Assembly (NCBI RefSeq): GCF_002776695.1 | Contig: NZ_LFJC01000003.1 | Span: forward strand, 1,869,361-1,933,360 | Direction: 5' to 3' | Length of the DNA stretch: 64,000 nt | DNA from: Bradyrhizobium nitroreducens | GTDB lineage: Bacteria > Pseudomonadota > Alphaproteobacteria > Rhizobiales > Xanthobacteraceae | Shown here: positions 47,334 to 57,196 of the stretch, piece after piece | Layout: each line of letters opens with the position of its first letter | How positions within the stretch are numbered: position 1 is the first letter of the stretch | Notes under the pieces: model-generated | What the model saw: only the letters and a program-made list of their open reading frames with translations | Database searches by the model: none | What the model was told of the DNA's origin: nothing | Translations under genes and position numbers: made by a program

Positions 47334-48170
47334 GTGAGCGCAGTCACAGCACGACACCGGACATTGCCGGGCTTCGGTCTCACGATGGGACTGACGCTGT
47401 CCTGGCTGTCCGTCATCATCCTCATTCCGCTCGCCGGGCTGTTCCTGAAGTCGCTCGAGCTCAGTCCCGAGCAGTTCTGGAACATCCTCTCCAGCCGCCG
47501 CACCCTGAACGCCTTGCGTGTCTCCTTCGGCCTCGCCTTCGCGGCGGCCTGCGTCAATCTCGTCATGGGCAGCATCATCGTCTGGGCGCTGGTGCGCTAC
47601 CGCTTTCCCGGCCGCCGGCTGTTCGACGCCATCGTCGACGTGCCCTTCGCCCTGCCGACGGCGGTCGCGGGCGTCGCGCTGACCGCGCTGTTCGCCGAGA
47701 AGGGCTGGCTGGGGGCGCCGCTTGCGGCGCTCGGCATCAAGGTGGCGTTCACGCCGGTCGGCATCTTCGTCGCCATGATCTTCATCGGTATTCCGTTCGT
47801 GGTGCGCACGGTGCAGCCCGTGCTGCAGGATCTCGACCCTGAAATCGAGGAAGCGGCGGGCAGCCTCGGCGCCAGCCGCTGGCAGACCATCATCCGCGTG
47901 ATCCTGCCCTCGTTGGCGCCGGCGCTGCTCACCGGGCTCGCGCTCGCCTTCGCCCGCGCGGTCGGCGAATACGGCTCGGTGATTTTCATCGCCGGCAATC
48001 TGCCCAACGTCTCCGAGATTGCCCCGCTTCTGATCGTGATCCGCCTCTCCGAGTTCCGCTACGCCGATGCGACCGCCATCGCGGTGGTCATGCTCGTCGT
48101 GTCCTTCGTCATCATCTTCGCCGTCAACCGGCTCCAGCGCTGGGCGCAGAGCCGGATCCCGGCGCGCTGA
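47334..48170 (+). CDS. cysT: Sulfate ABC transporter permease CysT
   Basis: 278 residues from the GTG at 47334. Six membrane helices and the coupling loop EEAAGSLGASRWQTIIRVILP (EAA motif). The order sbp-cysT-cysW-cysA and similarity to CysW leave no real doubt. It starts 37 bp after sbp. Confidence 0.94.
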   Translation: MSAVTARHRTLPGFGLTMGLTLSWLSVIILIPLAGLFLKSLELSPEQFWNILSSRRTLNALRVSFGLAFAAACVNLVMGSIIVWALVRYRFPGRRLFDAIVDVPFALPTAVAGVALTALFAEKGWLGAPLAALGIKVAFTPVGIFVAMIFIGIPFVVRTVQPVLQDLDPEIEEAAGSLGASRWQTIIRVILPSLAPALLTGLALAFARAVGEYGSVIFIAGNLPNVSEIAPLLIVIRLSEFRYADATAIAVVMLVVSFVIIFAVNRLQRWAQSRIPAR

Positions 48171-48179
48171 GGGCGGACC

Positions 48180-49091
48180 ATGACGATGCAGATTGTCCAT
48201 TCAGGCCCGGTCACCTCGTCCGACGAGACGGTCCGGGCGCGAGAAGCGCTCGCGCGGGACAATCTCCGCACCGAGCCGAAGGCCGTGCGCATCGCCATCA
48301 TCACGATCGCGATCGCGTTTCTCACAATCTTCGTCGTGCTGCCGCTGGTCGTGGTGTTCGCGCATGCCTTCTCGAAAGGGATCGCCGCCTATTTCGCCGC
48401 GCTCGCCGAGCCCGAGGCGCTGGCTGCGATCAGGCTGACGCTGCTGGTCGCCGCGATCTCGGTCGGCCTCAACCTCGTGTTCGGCCTCGTCGCCGCCTGG
48501 GCGATCGCCAAGTTCGACTTCCCCGGCAAGACCTTCCTGATCACGCTGATCGATCTGCCGTTCTCGGTGAGCCCGGTAATCTCCGGCCTCGTCTTCGTGC
48601 TGCTGTTCGGCGCGCAGGGCTATTTCGGCGGCTGGCTGCGCGACCACGACATCCAGATCCTGTTCGCGGTGCCCGGCATCGCGCTCGCCACCACCTTCGT
48701 GACCTTCCCCTTCGTGGCGCGCGCGCTGATCCCCTTGATGCAGGAGCAGGGCACCCAGGAGGAGGAGGCCGCGATCTCGCTCGGCGCCTCGGGTCTTCAA
48801 ACCTTCTTCCGCGTCACGCTGCCCAACATCAAATGGGGCGTGCTCTACGGCGTCCTGCTCTGCAACGCGCGGGCGATGGGCGAGTTCGGCGCGGTCTCCG
48901 TCGTCTCCGGCCACATCCGCGGCGAGACCAACACGATGCCGCTCCTGGTCGAGATCCTCTACAACGAATACCAGTTCGTCGCCGCCTTCGCGATCGCCTC
49001 GCTGCTGGCGATGCTGGCGCTGATCACGTTGATCGCCAAGACCGTTCTTGAACGTCACCTGGATGAGGGACAAGACGCAAGTGACCATTGA
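48180..49091 (+). CDS. cysW: Sulfate ABC transporter permease CysW
   Basis: 303 residues, six helices after a hydrophilic N-terminus of about 35 residues. The EAA loop reads [21 protein letters not shown], and [20 protein letters not shown] is a CysW hallmark. Starts 9 bp after cysT with GAGGGCGG just upstream. The 3' end overlaps the cysA start by 11 bp. Confidence 0.95.
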   Translation: MTMQIVHSGPVTSSDETVRAREALARDNLRTEPKAVRIAIITIAIAFLTIFVVLPLVVVFAHAFSKGIAAYFAALAEPEALAAIRLTLLVAAISVGLNLVFGLVAAWAIAKFDFPGKTFLITLIDLPFSVSPVISGLVFVLLFGAQGYFGGWLRDHDIQILFAVPGIALATTFVTFPFVARALIPLMQEQGTQEEEAAISLGASGLQTFFRVTLPNIKWGVLYGVLLCNARAMGEFGAVSVVSGHIRGETNTMPLLVEILYNEYQFVAAFAIASLLAMLALITLIAKTVLERHLDEGQDASDH

Positions 49092-50115
49092 AGTCAAAGA
49101 TCTCGTCAAGACGTTCGGCAGCTTCAAAGCCCTCGACGGCGTCGACCTCAAGGTCGACAGCGGCGAGCTCGTGGCACTGCTCGGACCATCCGGGTCGGGA
49201 AAGACCACGCTGCTGCGGATCGTCGCCGGCCTCGACTGGCCCGACGCCGGCGAAGTGCTCATCAACGGTGAGGACGCGCTGGCGCAGGGCGCGCGCGAGC
49301 GGCATGTCGGCTTCGTGTTCCAGCACTACGCGCTGTTCCGCCACATGAGCGTGTTCGAGAACGTCGCCTTCGGCCTGCGCGTGCAGCCGCGCGCAATCCG
49401 CAAGGACGAGGCGGCCATCCGCGCGCGCGTCAAGGAGCTGCTCGATCTCGTGCAGCTCGACTGGCTTTCCGACCGCTATCCGAGCCAGCTCTCCGGCGGT
49501 CAGCGCCAGCGCATCGCGCTCGCCCGCGCGCTCGCGATCGAGCCGCGCATCCTGCTGCTCGACGAGCCGTTCGGCGCACTCGATGCCAAGGTCCGGAAAG
49601 AGCTGCGCCGATGGCTGCGCTCGCTGCATCACGAGATCAACGTGACCTCGATCTTCGTCACCCACGACCAGGAGGAGGCGCTCGAAGTCGCCAACCGCGT
49701 CGTGGTGATGGACAAGGGTCGGATCGAGCAGGTCGGCTCCCCCGACGACGTCTACGAGAGCCCGGCAAGCGCGTTCGTTCACGGCTTCATCGGCGAATCC
49801 ATCGAATTGCCGGTTCAGGTCGAAGGGGGCGTGGTCAGGCTCGGCGACCGGCCGCTCGCGCTTGCGGCAGGCGGGGCTGCGCCTGGTGCGTCAAAGCTGT
49901 TCGTGCGGCGACATGATATGCTGGTCGGCCCGCCCGGCAGCGGCGCCTTCGAGGGCGCCGTGCAGCACGTCCGCAATTTCGGTCCCGTGCAGCGGGCCGA
50001 GATCGTCCTGTCAGGCGGCAAGACCATCGAGATCGACGCTCCCCGTGACAAGGAACTGCGCGTCGGCGAGACCGTCGGCCTCGAACCGCGCCGTTACCGG
50101 ATATTTGCGGGGTAG
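49081..50115 (+). CDS. cysA: Sulfate ABC transporter ATP-binding protein CysA
   Basis: 344 residues from the GTG at 49081 (GAGGGA 10 bp upstream); an ATG at 49063 would add six residues. Walker [11 protein letters not shown]-loop [16 protein letters not shown], signature [15 protein letters not shown], Walker [13 protein letters not shown], switch [11 protein letters not shown]-terminal regulatory TOBE-like domain of about 100 residues. It drives sulfate/thiosulfate uptake. Confidence 0.95.
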   Translation: MTIEVKDLVKTFGSFKALDGVDLKVDSGELVALLGPSGSGKTTLLRIVAGLDWPDAGEVLINGEDALAQGARERHVGFVFQHYALFRHMSVFENVAFGLRVQPRAIRKDEAAIRARVKELLDLVQLDWLSDRYPSQLSGGQRQRIALARALAIEPRILLLDEPFGALDAKVRKELRRWLRSLHHEINVTSIFVTHDQEEALEVANRVVVMDKGRIEQVGSPDDVYESPASAFVHGFIGESIELPVQVEGGVVRLGDRPLALAAGGAAPGASKLFVRRHDMLVGPPGSGAFEGAVQHVRNFGPVQRAEIVLSGGKTIEIDAPRDKELRVGETVGLEPRRYRIFAG

Positions 50116-50121
50116 GTCCCC

Positions 50122-50213
50122 GTCATTCCGGGGCGCGCGTCAGCGCGAACCCGGAATCCCGAGGTTATTGAGCGAGATTCCGGGTTCAGCGCTCCGCGCT
50201 GCCCCGGAACGAC
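50122..50213. repeat. Palindromic intergenic repeat after cysA
   Basis: A 92-bp element with outer arms GTCATTCCGGGG and CCCCGGAACGAC (one mismatch) and inner CCCGGAATC / GATTCCGGG symmetry. It is the closest relative of the element at 20559-20647. It begins 7 bp after the cysA stop. Confidence 0.85.
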
Positions 50214-50293
50214 TTGCGTCGATTTTCTTCAAAATTCACCTTTCAGCCATTGTTGATATGCAACAACGGCCCCTCATTCGGGGGCCTCCAAAC

Positions 50294-50794
50294 ATGCGCG
50301 CTGCGGCCGCAATTCTCGTTACTTTGCTGCTTGCCGGCTGCGCCGGCAACGAAGCGCCGGTCCAGCAGCCGTCGATGTATACCGACATGGCCGCCCCGGG
50401 CTCCAAGCTCGATGCGCAGGCGGCCGCGATCATGATCTCGCAATACCGCCAGAACAACATGCTCGGCACCGTCGTGGTCGACCCCGATCTCATGCGGCTC
50501 GCCGAATCCCAGTCCAATGCCATGGCGGCGGCCAACAAGATGGACCATGACGTCCGCGCGCCCCTGGCCAAGCGCCTTGCCGCCGGCGGCTATCCGGCGA
50601 CCGTGGCGGTCGAGAACATCTCGGCCGGCTATCATACGCTGGCGGAAGCGTTTTCCGGCTGGCGCGACTCGCCCCCGCACCGCGCCAACATGCTCAAGAG
50701 CGGTGTCACAAAATTGGGCATCGCGGCGAGCTATGCTCCTGGCACCAAATACAAGGTGTTCTGGACCATGATCCTGGCCTCGACGGAGCGATAA
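50294..50794 (+). CDS. CAP/SCP-domain lipoprotein
   Basis: 166 residues from the ATG at 50294; an in-frame ATG 36 bp upstream is possible. A lipobox LLLAGC closes a short signal peptide. The rest is a CAP (cysteine-rich secretory/PR-1) fold: LAESQSNAMAAANKMDH, VENISAGYHTLAEAFSGWRD and SPPHRANMLKSGVTKLGIA, with the conserved histidines and glutamate. Function in bacteria is poorly defined; probably cell-surface. Confidence 0.88.
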   Translation: MRAAAAILVTLLLAGCAGNEAPVQQPSMYTDMAAPGSKLDAQAAAIMISQYRQNNMLGTVVVDPDLMRLAESQSNAMAAANKMDHDVRAPLAKRLAAGGYPATVAVENISAGYHTLAEAFSGWRDSPPHRANMLKSGVTKLGIAASYAPGTKYKVFWTMILASTER

Positions 50795-50871
50795 GCCAGA
50801 CTTGATCCCGGCATGCATTGACGCTGCGGCGGAGGGTCGCCACGGTGATGCGCCATTGCTATTGTTCCCCC

Positions 50872-52047
50872 ATGACCGATCGTAGTCCGGAAACCGCCAG
50901 CATCCCCGCGAATGCGCAACGCGTCCTGGTCCTGCAGGGCGGCGGTGCGCTCGGCTCCTATCAGGCCGGCGCCTATCAGGCGCTGTGCGGCCACGGCTTC
51001 GAGCCGGAATGGGTCGCCGGCATCTCGATCGGCGCAGTCAACGCCGCCATCATCGCCGGCAACGAGGGGCAGACCCGGGTCAAGCGGCTGAAAGAATTCT
51101 GGGAGATGGTGTCGGCGCCGGTGCCATGGAAACCGATCGGCAAAAGCGACCACAGCCGTGAACTGTTCAACTCGACCAGTGCCGCGCTGATCGCCACCTT
51201 CGGTGTGCCCGGCTTCTTCGTCCCGCGCGTCCCGCCGGCGCCGCTGTGGCCGCCGGGGCATCCCGAAGCCGAGAGCTATTACGACACCGCACCGCTGAAG
51301 AAGACGCTGGAGCGTCTGGTCGATTTCGACCGCATCAACGACCTGAAGACCCGCCTGTCGGTCGGCGCGGTCGGCGTCACCTCGGGCAACTTCAAATATT
51401 TCGACAATTACGAGTTCAAGAAGCTCGGCAAGAAAATCGGCCCCGAGCACGTCATGGCCTCCGGCGCGCTGCCGCCCGGCTTTCCCTCGGTGATGATCGA
51501 CGGCGAGCATTATTGGGACGGCGGCATCGCCTCCAACACCCCGCTCGATTACGTGCTCGATGCCGAGGTCGATCGCGACATGCTGATCTTCCAGGTCGAT
51601 CTGTTCAGTGCCCGCGGCGACCTGCCGAATTCGCTGCTGGAGGCCACCGAGCGCGAGAAGGATATCCGCTTCTCCAGCCGCACGCGGATGAACACCGACA
51701 AGAACAAGCAGCTGCACAACGCCCGCAGGGCGGTGCGCGACCTGATTTCCAAACTGCCCGATTATCTGAAGAACGACCCTTCCGTCGAATTCCTCGCGAA
51801 GGTATCGCGTGAAAGCACCGTCACCGTGGTGCATCTGATCTACCGCAGCAAGAACTACGAATCCTCGTCCAAGGATTACGACTTCTCGCACGTCGCCATG
51901 GTCGAGCATTGGGAGGCCGGCGTGAAGGACGTGCATCTGTCGATGCGCCACAAGGACTGGCTCGAGCGGCCGCAGTCCGGCGAGACCATGGTGACCTACG
52001 ATCTCACGGGGGACGTCGTCGCGCCCCCGGCAAACAGGAGCGAATAG
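50872..52047 (+). CDS. Patatin-like phospholipase
   Basis: 391 residues from the ATG at 50872. A GTG/ATG pair at 50845-50850 has the better ribosome site (GGAGGG) and would add nine residues. The catalytic set is intact: oxyanion GGGALG (VLQGGGALGSYQAGAYQAL), nucleophile GISIG, and the aspartate in DGGIASNTP. A C-terminal DUF3734-like extension of about 150 residues is present. It stops one base before bdhA. The pair with a hydroxybutyrate dehydrogenase suggests lipid or polyhydroxybutyrate turnover. Confidence 0.92.
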   Translation: MTDRSPETASIPANAQRVLVLQGGGALGSYQAGAYQALCGHGFEPEWVAGISIGAVNAAIIAGNEGQTRVKRLKEFWEMVSAPVPWKPIGKSDHSRELFNSTSAALIATFGVPGFFVPRVPPAPLWPPGHPEAESYYDTAPLKKTLERLVDFDRINDLKTRLSVGAVGVTSGNFKYFDNYEFKKLGKKIGPEHVMASGALPPGFPSVMIDGEHYWDGGIASNTPLDYVLDAEVDRDMLIFQVDLFSARGDLPNSLLEATEREKDIRFSSRTRMNTDKNKQLHNARRAVRDLISKLPDYLKNDPSVEFLAKVSRESTVTVVHLIYRSKNYESSSKDYDFSHVAMVEHWEAGVKDVHLSMRHKDWLERPQSGETMVTYDLTGDVVAPPANRSE

Positions 52048-52048
52048 A

Positions 52049-52837
52049 ATGGGTAGTCTGTCAGGCAAGAACGCCGTCGTGACCGGGTCCACCAGCGGCA
52101 TCGGGCTCGCCTATGCGCGTGCGTTCGCCGGCGCCGGCGCAAACGTCGTCATCAACGGCTTCGGCTCGCCGGACGACATCGAGAAGGAGCGCGCCAAGAT
52201 CGAACAGGACTTCAAGGTGAAAGCGATCTATTCGCCCGCCGACATGACCAAGCCCGCCGAGATCGCCGGCATGATCGCGCTGGGCGAGACGACGTTTGGC
52301 TCGGTCGACATCCTCGTCAACAATGCCGGCATCCAGTTCGTCTCGCCGGTCGAGGAGTTTCCGATCGAGAAGTGGGACCAGATCATCGCGATCAACCTGT
52401 CCTCCGCCTTCCACGGCATCCGCGCCGCCGTGCCCGGCATGAAGAAGAAGGGTTGGGGCCGCATCATCAACACGGCGTCTGCGCACTCGCTGGTCGCCTC
52501 GCCCTTCAAGTCGGCCTACGTTTCGGCCAAGCACGGCATCGCCGGTCTCACCAAGACCGTGGCGCTGGAGGTCGCGACCCACAAGATCACCTGCAACTGC
52601 ATCAGCCCCGGCTATGTCTGGACGCCGCTGGTGGAGAAGCAGATCCCCGACACCATGAAGGCGCGCAATCTGACGCGCGAGCAGGTCATCAACGACGTGC
52701 TGCTCGATGCGCAGCCGACCAAGGAGTTTGTGACATCGGAGCAGGTCGCGGCCCTCGCGCTCTTCCTGTGCGGCGACGATGCGGCCCAGATCACCGGCAC
52801 CAACCTGTCGATCGACGGCGGCTGGACGGCGGAGTAG
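52049..52837 (+). CDS. bdhA: 3-hydroxybutyrate dehydrogenase (SDR)
   Basis: 262 residues. Cofactor motif TGSTSGIGLAYARAF, NNAG at about residue 90, catalytic Tyr-Lys in SAYVSAKHG. The sequence KKKGWGRIINTASAHSLVASPFKSAYV and PLVEKQIPDTMKARN fit BDH1-type 3-hydroxybutyrate dehydrogenases. It oxidises 3-hydroxybutyrate to acetoacetate with NAD, for use of PHB. It follows the patatin gene with no real gap. Confidence 0.92.
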   Translation: MGSLSGKNAVVTGSTSGIGLAYARAFAGAGANVVINGFGSPDDIEKERAKIEQDFKVKAIYSPADMTKPAEIAGMIALGETTFGSVDILVNNAGIQFVSPVEEFPIEKWDQIIAINLSSAFHGIRAAVPGMKKKGWGRIINTASAHSLVASPFKSAYVSAKHGIAGLTKTVALEVATHKITCNCISPGYVWTPLVEKQIPDTMKARNLTREQVINDVLLDAQPTKEFVTSEQVAALALFLCGDDAAQITGTNLSIDGGWTAE

Positions 52838-52858
52838 GGGCCGGGGACGAGGTGCCGT

Positions 52859-52890
52859 AGGGTGGGTTACGCCTTCGGCTAACCCACCCT
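52859..52890. repeat. Hairpin repeat between bdhA and the TauE gene
   Basis: AGGGTGGGTTA and TAACCCACCCT, perfect 11-bp arms with a 10-base loop (CGCCTTCGGC). It lies 22 bp after bdhA. A common short hairpin type in Bradyrhizobium intergenic DNA; may act as a terminator for one or both convergent genes. Confidence 0.8.
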
Positions 52891-52922
52891 GGGAAAGCGA
52901 GACCAAGGCGGCAGCTTTCCGT

Positions 52923-53747
52923 TCAATGCGTCCAGGCCAACGCCGTCACGAACGCCGACGACAGTTTCAGCTCCGCAAACATGATCTTGCCGGCGACCAC
53001 GAACAGCACGCTGGCAAGCGTCAGCCGCAACACCGTCTCGGGGACGCGGGTCGCGCTGTAGCTGCCGACGATGATGCCGGGGAGCGAACCCATCAGCAGC
53101 ACGCCCATCAGCGCCCAGTCGACGTCGCCGAGCGCCCAGTGCCCGATGCCGGCGACCAGCGTCAGTGGGACCGCGTGGGCGATATCGGAGCCGACAATGG
53201 TCACCATCGGCAGACGCGGATAGAGCAGCAGCAGCACGGTGACGCCGACCGCACCGGCGCCGACCGACGAGATCGACACCAGCACGCCGAGCACGATCCC
53301 GGTGATCACGGTTGCAATCGCGGTGGTGCGGTCGTCGACACGCTCCAGCCTGCCGCGGTAACGCTCCATGATCGACTTGCGGAAGATCAGCGAGGTCGCG
53401 GTCAGCAACAGCGCGAAGCACAGCACCAGATTGACCAGGCTGCGCTCGGAATCGCTCTTGAGGTCGAGCTTCCACAGCACCAGCAGAGTCACTGCGCTCG
53501 CGGGAATGCTGCCGCAGGCCAGCCGCAGCACCGCCGGCCAGTGCACGCTGCGCGACCAGCCATGCACCAGGCTGCCGCCGGTCTTGGTGGCGGCGGCATA
53601 GAGCAGGTCGGTTCCGACCGCGGTCGAGGGATGCACGCCGAACAGCAGGATCAGGAGCGGCGTCATCAACGAGCCGCCGCCCACGCCGGTCATTCCGACA
53701 AGCAGGCCGACGCCAAATCCGGAGGCGACGTAGAGTGGATCAAACAT
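52923..53747 (-). CDS. TauE/SafE-family sulfite/anion exporter
   Basis: 274 residues, about eight membrane helices. Repeated motifs of the family: GLLVGMTGVGGGSLMTPLLI in the N-half and LGVLVSISSVGAGAVGVTVL in the C-half. Proteins of this group export sulfite, sulfonates or other organic anions. It is 2.8 kb from the sulfate operon, so a link with sulfite handling is suggestive only. Confidence 0.88.
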   Translation of the reverse strand: MFDPLYVASGFGVGLLVGMTGVGGGSLMTPLLILLFGVHPSTAVGTDLLYAAATKTGGSLVHGWSRSVHWPAVLRLACGSIPASAVTLLVLWKLDLKSDSERSLVNLVLCFALLLTATSLIFRKSIMERYRGRLERVDDRTTAIATVITGIVLGVLVSISSVGAGAVGVTVLLLLYPRLPMVTIVGSDIAHAVPLTLVAGIGHWALGDVDWALMGVLLMGSLPGIIVGSYSATRVPETVLRLTLASVLFVVAGKIMFAELKLSSAFVTALAWTH

Positions 53748-53943
53748 GTCGAGGGAATCTTAGGTTGATCTCGGCGGTTAGGCAATACGACGTAGAATAC
53801 AGTTCCCCTAATGCGCAACCACTTGGGCAGAATAAGAAAAATTTTATCGCGGGTTGAAGGAGGGGAGGCGTTTTGCCTCGTTCCCGTGGCTGCGCTGACA
53901 GAGCCGTTCCCCAACGGCAGCAAGCATCGAGGGTGCACTGCGC

Positions 53944-55311
53944 CTATTTGCCAAATGCCAGCACGTGCAGGCCGAGACGCTGCCGCACGATCCAGAACAA
54001 CAGCACCGTCTCGAAGGTGAGGGAGATCGAGGTCGCGGCTGCGGCGCCGTGGCCGCCGTAGCGCGGTACCAGCGCGATGCAGAGCACGACGTTCATCACG
54101 AAGGCCAGTGCATAGGCGAGCGCGCAGATCTTCTGCTGACCGAGCATGTTGAGCAGCCGCTCGACCGGCCCGATCGCGGCGCGCACCACGAGCCCGATCG
54201 CGGCGACGAACATGATGTCGTAGCCGACCACGAATTGCGGCCCGAACAGCCAGAGCAGTGGCTTGCCGAGCGCGAGCAGCACGATCGTCGCCGCCAGCGA
54301 CGGCCAGAACGTCCAGCTGATGGCGTGCGCGACATAGGCCGACAGCCGCGCCTTGTCGCCGCTGGCGTTGTATTCGGCGAAGCGATGCGCGGTCGTCGCC
54401 GACATCGCGTAGTGGATGAACGAGACCAGCGCCAGCGTCTTCACGACAGCGAAATAGACGCCGACCTCGTCGGAGGGGCGGAACTGCTGCAGCACCAGCA
54501 CGTCGGTATAGGACAAGAGCAGGTAGAAGCTCTCGACCAGCAGGATCGGCAGTGAGACCGCGAGCCAGCCGCGGATGTCGTACGTCTTGGGGCCGGACGG
54601 AATGTGATCGGCGAGCTTGCGGTTGAGCACCGCCATCTGTCCCGTCATCGCGATCCAGACCGCGCCCGCGCTCGCGGCCATCGCGGCGACCGCGCCGAGA
54701 TGATAGCCGAGCAGGAAGGCAGCGCCCGTGATGCCGATGATCAGCGCCTGGCGGATGATGAATTGCGGCATCAAGCCGAGCTGCATCCAGTCATGCGAGC
54801 GCGCGATGCCGTCCTGGGTGTTGGCGACGACGAAGGCGGGCAGTGTTATGCAGCCGATATAGAGCGGCAGCACCTCGGCCGGATCGATCCAGGGCGACAG
54901 CAGCCTGACGATGCCGGCAAGAGCGAGTGAGACCAGCGTGGAGACGGCAAGGGTCAGCCAGCGGCTGCCGGAGAGGAAGCCGCGCAGCAGCGCCTGCTCG
55001 CCCCCGGCGCGGTACTCGGGAATGATCTTCTGCGCGGAGGCCGAGATGCCGAAATCCATCATGCTGCCGAGCAGCAGCACCCAGGTCCAGACATAGACAT
55101 AGATGCCGTAGTCGGAGGTGCCCATCCAGCGCGCCAGCAGCACCTGCGAGACATAGGCAAGGCCTGCGCTGATCACGCGGATGATGAAGATGGTGCCGGC
55201 CAGCCGCCGCGTCAGCGATGCCTCGCTCGGGCCGCCCGTCAGCCTGGCCCGCAGCCGCGCGATCAGCCCGGCCGGTCCGGTCGTTGCGGGTTGTGCATCC
55301 ATCACGGCCAA
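53944..55311 (-). CDS. Wzx-like oligosaccharide flippase
   Basis: 455 residues, twelve to fourteen membrane helices in the MATE/MVF pattern, with LARWMGTSDYGIYVYVWTWV near residue 65, FGISASAQKIIPEYR near 105 and AAIGLVVRAAIGPVERLLNM near 375. Such proteins flip lipid-linked sugars across the inner membrane for exo- or lipopolysaccharide. No other glycan gene adjoins it, so it is an isolated copy. Confidence 0.87.
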   Translation of the reverse strand: MAVMDAQPATTGPAGLIARLRARLTGGPSEASLTRRLAGTIFIIRVISAGLAYVSQVLLARWMGTSDYGIYVYVWTWVLLLGSMMDFGISASAQKIIPEYRAGGEQALLRGFLSGSRWLTLAVSTLVSLALAGIVRLLSPWIDPAEVLPLYIGCITLPAFVVANTQDGIARSHDWMQLGLMPQFIIRQALIIGITGAAFLLGYHLGAVAAMAASAGAVWIAMTGQMAVLNRKLADHIPSGPKTYDIRGWLAVSLPILLVESFYLLLSYTDVLVLQQFRPSDEVGVYFAVVKTLALVSFIHYAMSATTAHRFAEYNASGDKARLSAYVAHAISWTFWPSLAATIVLLALGKPLLWLFGPQFVVGYDIMFVAAIGLVVRAAIGPVERLLNMLGQQKICALAYALAFVMNVVLCIALVPRYGGHGAAAATSISLTFETVLLFWIVRQRLGLHVLAFGK

Positions 55312-55475
55312 TTCGAAGATCCCTCAGGTCGCCCGGCATGCTGCGGCAGATGAGGAATTAGCAACCATTCGTTAAGATTGGGTTGGGCGGGGCGCTGTCT
55401 CGCCACCATACGCTTGTCAGGGACGACGTCTGAAACCAGGGCGCGAGTCGAGCAACTCACTCGCGATACCGACGA

Positions 55476-56315
55476 TCACTCCAAATTCGTATTGAACTCG
55501 TACGACTTCTCAGGCCCGACCAGCGTGAATTTCAGCGCAGCACCGTCGGGCTTGGCGCCGGGCGGCAGGCCGTCGAGCTCGAAGGAAAAGCGCTTCACGC
55601 CGGCCGGGCTGTCTTTGACCGGCTCCGGAATCGGCAGCGCCCAATCGGGCGTTGGCCCTTCCACGTACAGATTGACGTTGCGGCTGTCGGGCGTGACCAC
55701 GTCGACCACCACGTTCTTGGTTCCGTCGCGCTTGACGTCGCGGATGGTGAGCGGATTGGGATCGCCGATATTGGCGGGCTTCGGCACGGTGTCGAGCGCG
55801 GCACGCAAATTGGCGTCCTCGGTCGAGGCGACGTTGTTGAAGCCGAGCTCGATCTTGGCTTCGACCGGAATGCAGAGCTTCTCGCACACCGCGTAATTGA
55901 TCTCGGCGCGCAACGTCACGGGCTTGTCGGCCGCCTTGGCGACGATGCGCAACGGCAGCACGATCTGGTCGTGATAGCCGATCGAATGGCCGCCCGCGCC
56001 GTCGTCGAATTTCAGCGGCGCAGGCCACATCACCGTCACCGCCTCGACGTTGTCCGACTTCGAGAAGTCGAACCGCGGCGGAACGCCGGAGTCGCCGGGG
56101 ATGCGCCAATAGGTCTTCCAACCCTGCTGGAGCTGGAAGGCGATACCGCCGAGCAGCACGGCGCCACTTCGCGATCCCGCCAACAGCCGCACTGCGGAAT
56201 GTCCGTCGCGCTGCCATGGCGACGCGTCATCGGCATGGGCTGCGACGGCCAGAGACGACGCAAGCATGGTTGTCGCGACGCCGATCGCCGCACGCAGGGG
56301 AACTCTTGTCAGCAT
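55476..56315 (-). CDS. Periplasmic protein with DsbD N-terminal domain
   Basis: 279 residues with a signal peptide (hydrophobic residues about 9-28). Its body matches the N-terminal domain of the reductase DsbD (FQLQQGWKTYWRIPGDSGVP; EINYAVCEKLCIPVEAKIEL with a CxxxC pair). The membrane and thioredoxin domains of DsbD are absent. A stand-alone form is known in alphaproteobacteria and may accept electrons from CcdA-like proteins. Function unproven. Confidence 0.83.
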   Translation of the reverse strand: MLTRVPLRAAIGVATTMLASSLAVAAHADDASPWQRDGHSAVRLLAGSRSGAVLLGGIAFQLQQGWKTYWRIPGDSGVPPRFDFSKSDNVEAVTVMWPAPLKFDDGAGGHSIGYHDQIVLPLRIVAKAADKPVTLRAEINYAVCEKLCIPVEAKIELGFNNVASTEDANLRAALDTVPKPANIGDPNPLTIRDVKRDGTKNVVVDVVTPDSRNVNLYVEGPTPDWALPIPEPVKDSPAGVKRFSFELDGLPPGAKPDGAALKFTLVGPEKSYEFNTNLE

Positions 56316-56457
56316 GGCACGTCTTTACAGGGGCGCACCCCGGCAAACCATTGAATTGCTTGTGATGGATGCACTTGAATCGAGTCTCTGCAAGCCTTGA
56401 TTTGACAGCGGCTAGGTCCGACATCAGGATAGGAATTGAAACCGGAGTGCTTCACCG

Positions 56458-57102
56458 ATGGCTCCCACAGGAAAGAGAACGGGCGAAAGCACCCGCCGGG
56501 GGGGGGCCGCGCTGCCCAATTCGGCCGGCTATCTCGACGGCCGGCTGCTGATCGCGATGCCTGTGATGGGCGATTCCCGCTTTGAGCGTTCGGTGATCTA
56601 TCTCTGTGCCCATTCGGCAGAGGGAGCCATGGGTATCATCGTGAACCATCCGGCTGGCAGCATTGACTTCCCCGAGCTGTTGCAGCAGCTCGGCATCATC
56701 AAGAAGGGCGAGCACATCAAGCTGCCGGAGAATGCCGAAAGCATGAAGGTGCTGCGCGGGGGCCCGGTCGACACCGGCCGCGGTTTCGTGCTGCATTCCA
56801 GCGACTTCTACATCGAGAACGCGACGCTGCGGATCGATGACGGCGTCTGCCTCACGGCGACCGTCGATATCCTGCGCGCCATCGCCAACGGCTCCGGCCC
56901 CAAGCATGCCATCCTCGCGCTCGGCTATGCCGGCTGGGCGCCGGGCCAGCTCGAGACCGAGATCCAGAGCAACGGCTGGCTGCATTGCGATGCGGATGCG
57001 GATCTGATTTTCGGCGACGACGTCGACGACAAATACAACCGCGCCCTGCAGAAGATCGGTATTGATCCCGGCATGCTCTCCAACGAGGCCGGGCACGCGT
57101 AG
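56458..57102 (+). CDS. YqgE/AlgH-family protein
   Basis: 214 residues, usual size plus about 20 extra N-terminal residues. [20 protein letters not shown] near residue 25, [28 protein letters not shown] and [18 protein letters not shown] are family signatures. Widespread, cytoplasmic, function unknown. Divergent from the DsbD-domain gene. Confidence 0.93.
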   Translation: MAPTGKRTGESTRRGGAALPNSAGYLDGRLLIAMPVMGDSRFERSVIYLCAHSAEGAMGIIVNHPAGSIDFPELLQQLGIIKKGEHIKLPENAESMKVLRGGPVDTGRGFVLHSSDFYIENATLRIDDGVCLTATVDILRAIANGSGPKHAILALGYAGWAPGQLETEIQSNGWLHCDADADLIFGDDVDDKYNRALQKIGIDPGMLSNEAGHA

Positions 57103-57132
57103 TTGCTCAGACGCTCGCGCCACAGTCTCGCT

Positions 57133-57179
57133 GTCGTCCCGGATCTGCGCTCTGCTCCGCTGCGCTTGTCCGGGACGAC
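57133..57179. repeat. Short hairpin repeat
   Basis: GTCGTCCCGGA and TCCGGGACGAC, perfect 11-bp arms around a 25-base loop. It lies between the convergent YqgE and TauD-like genes and may serve both as a terminator. Confidence 0.75.
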
Positions 57180-57196
57180 GGCGGAGTTTGTAACTG

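Noticed and set aside
52923..53747. TauE-like exporter as part of the sulfate assimilation system
   Set aside because: It is 2.8 kb away on the other strand with unrelated genes between; only the family suggests a link.
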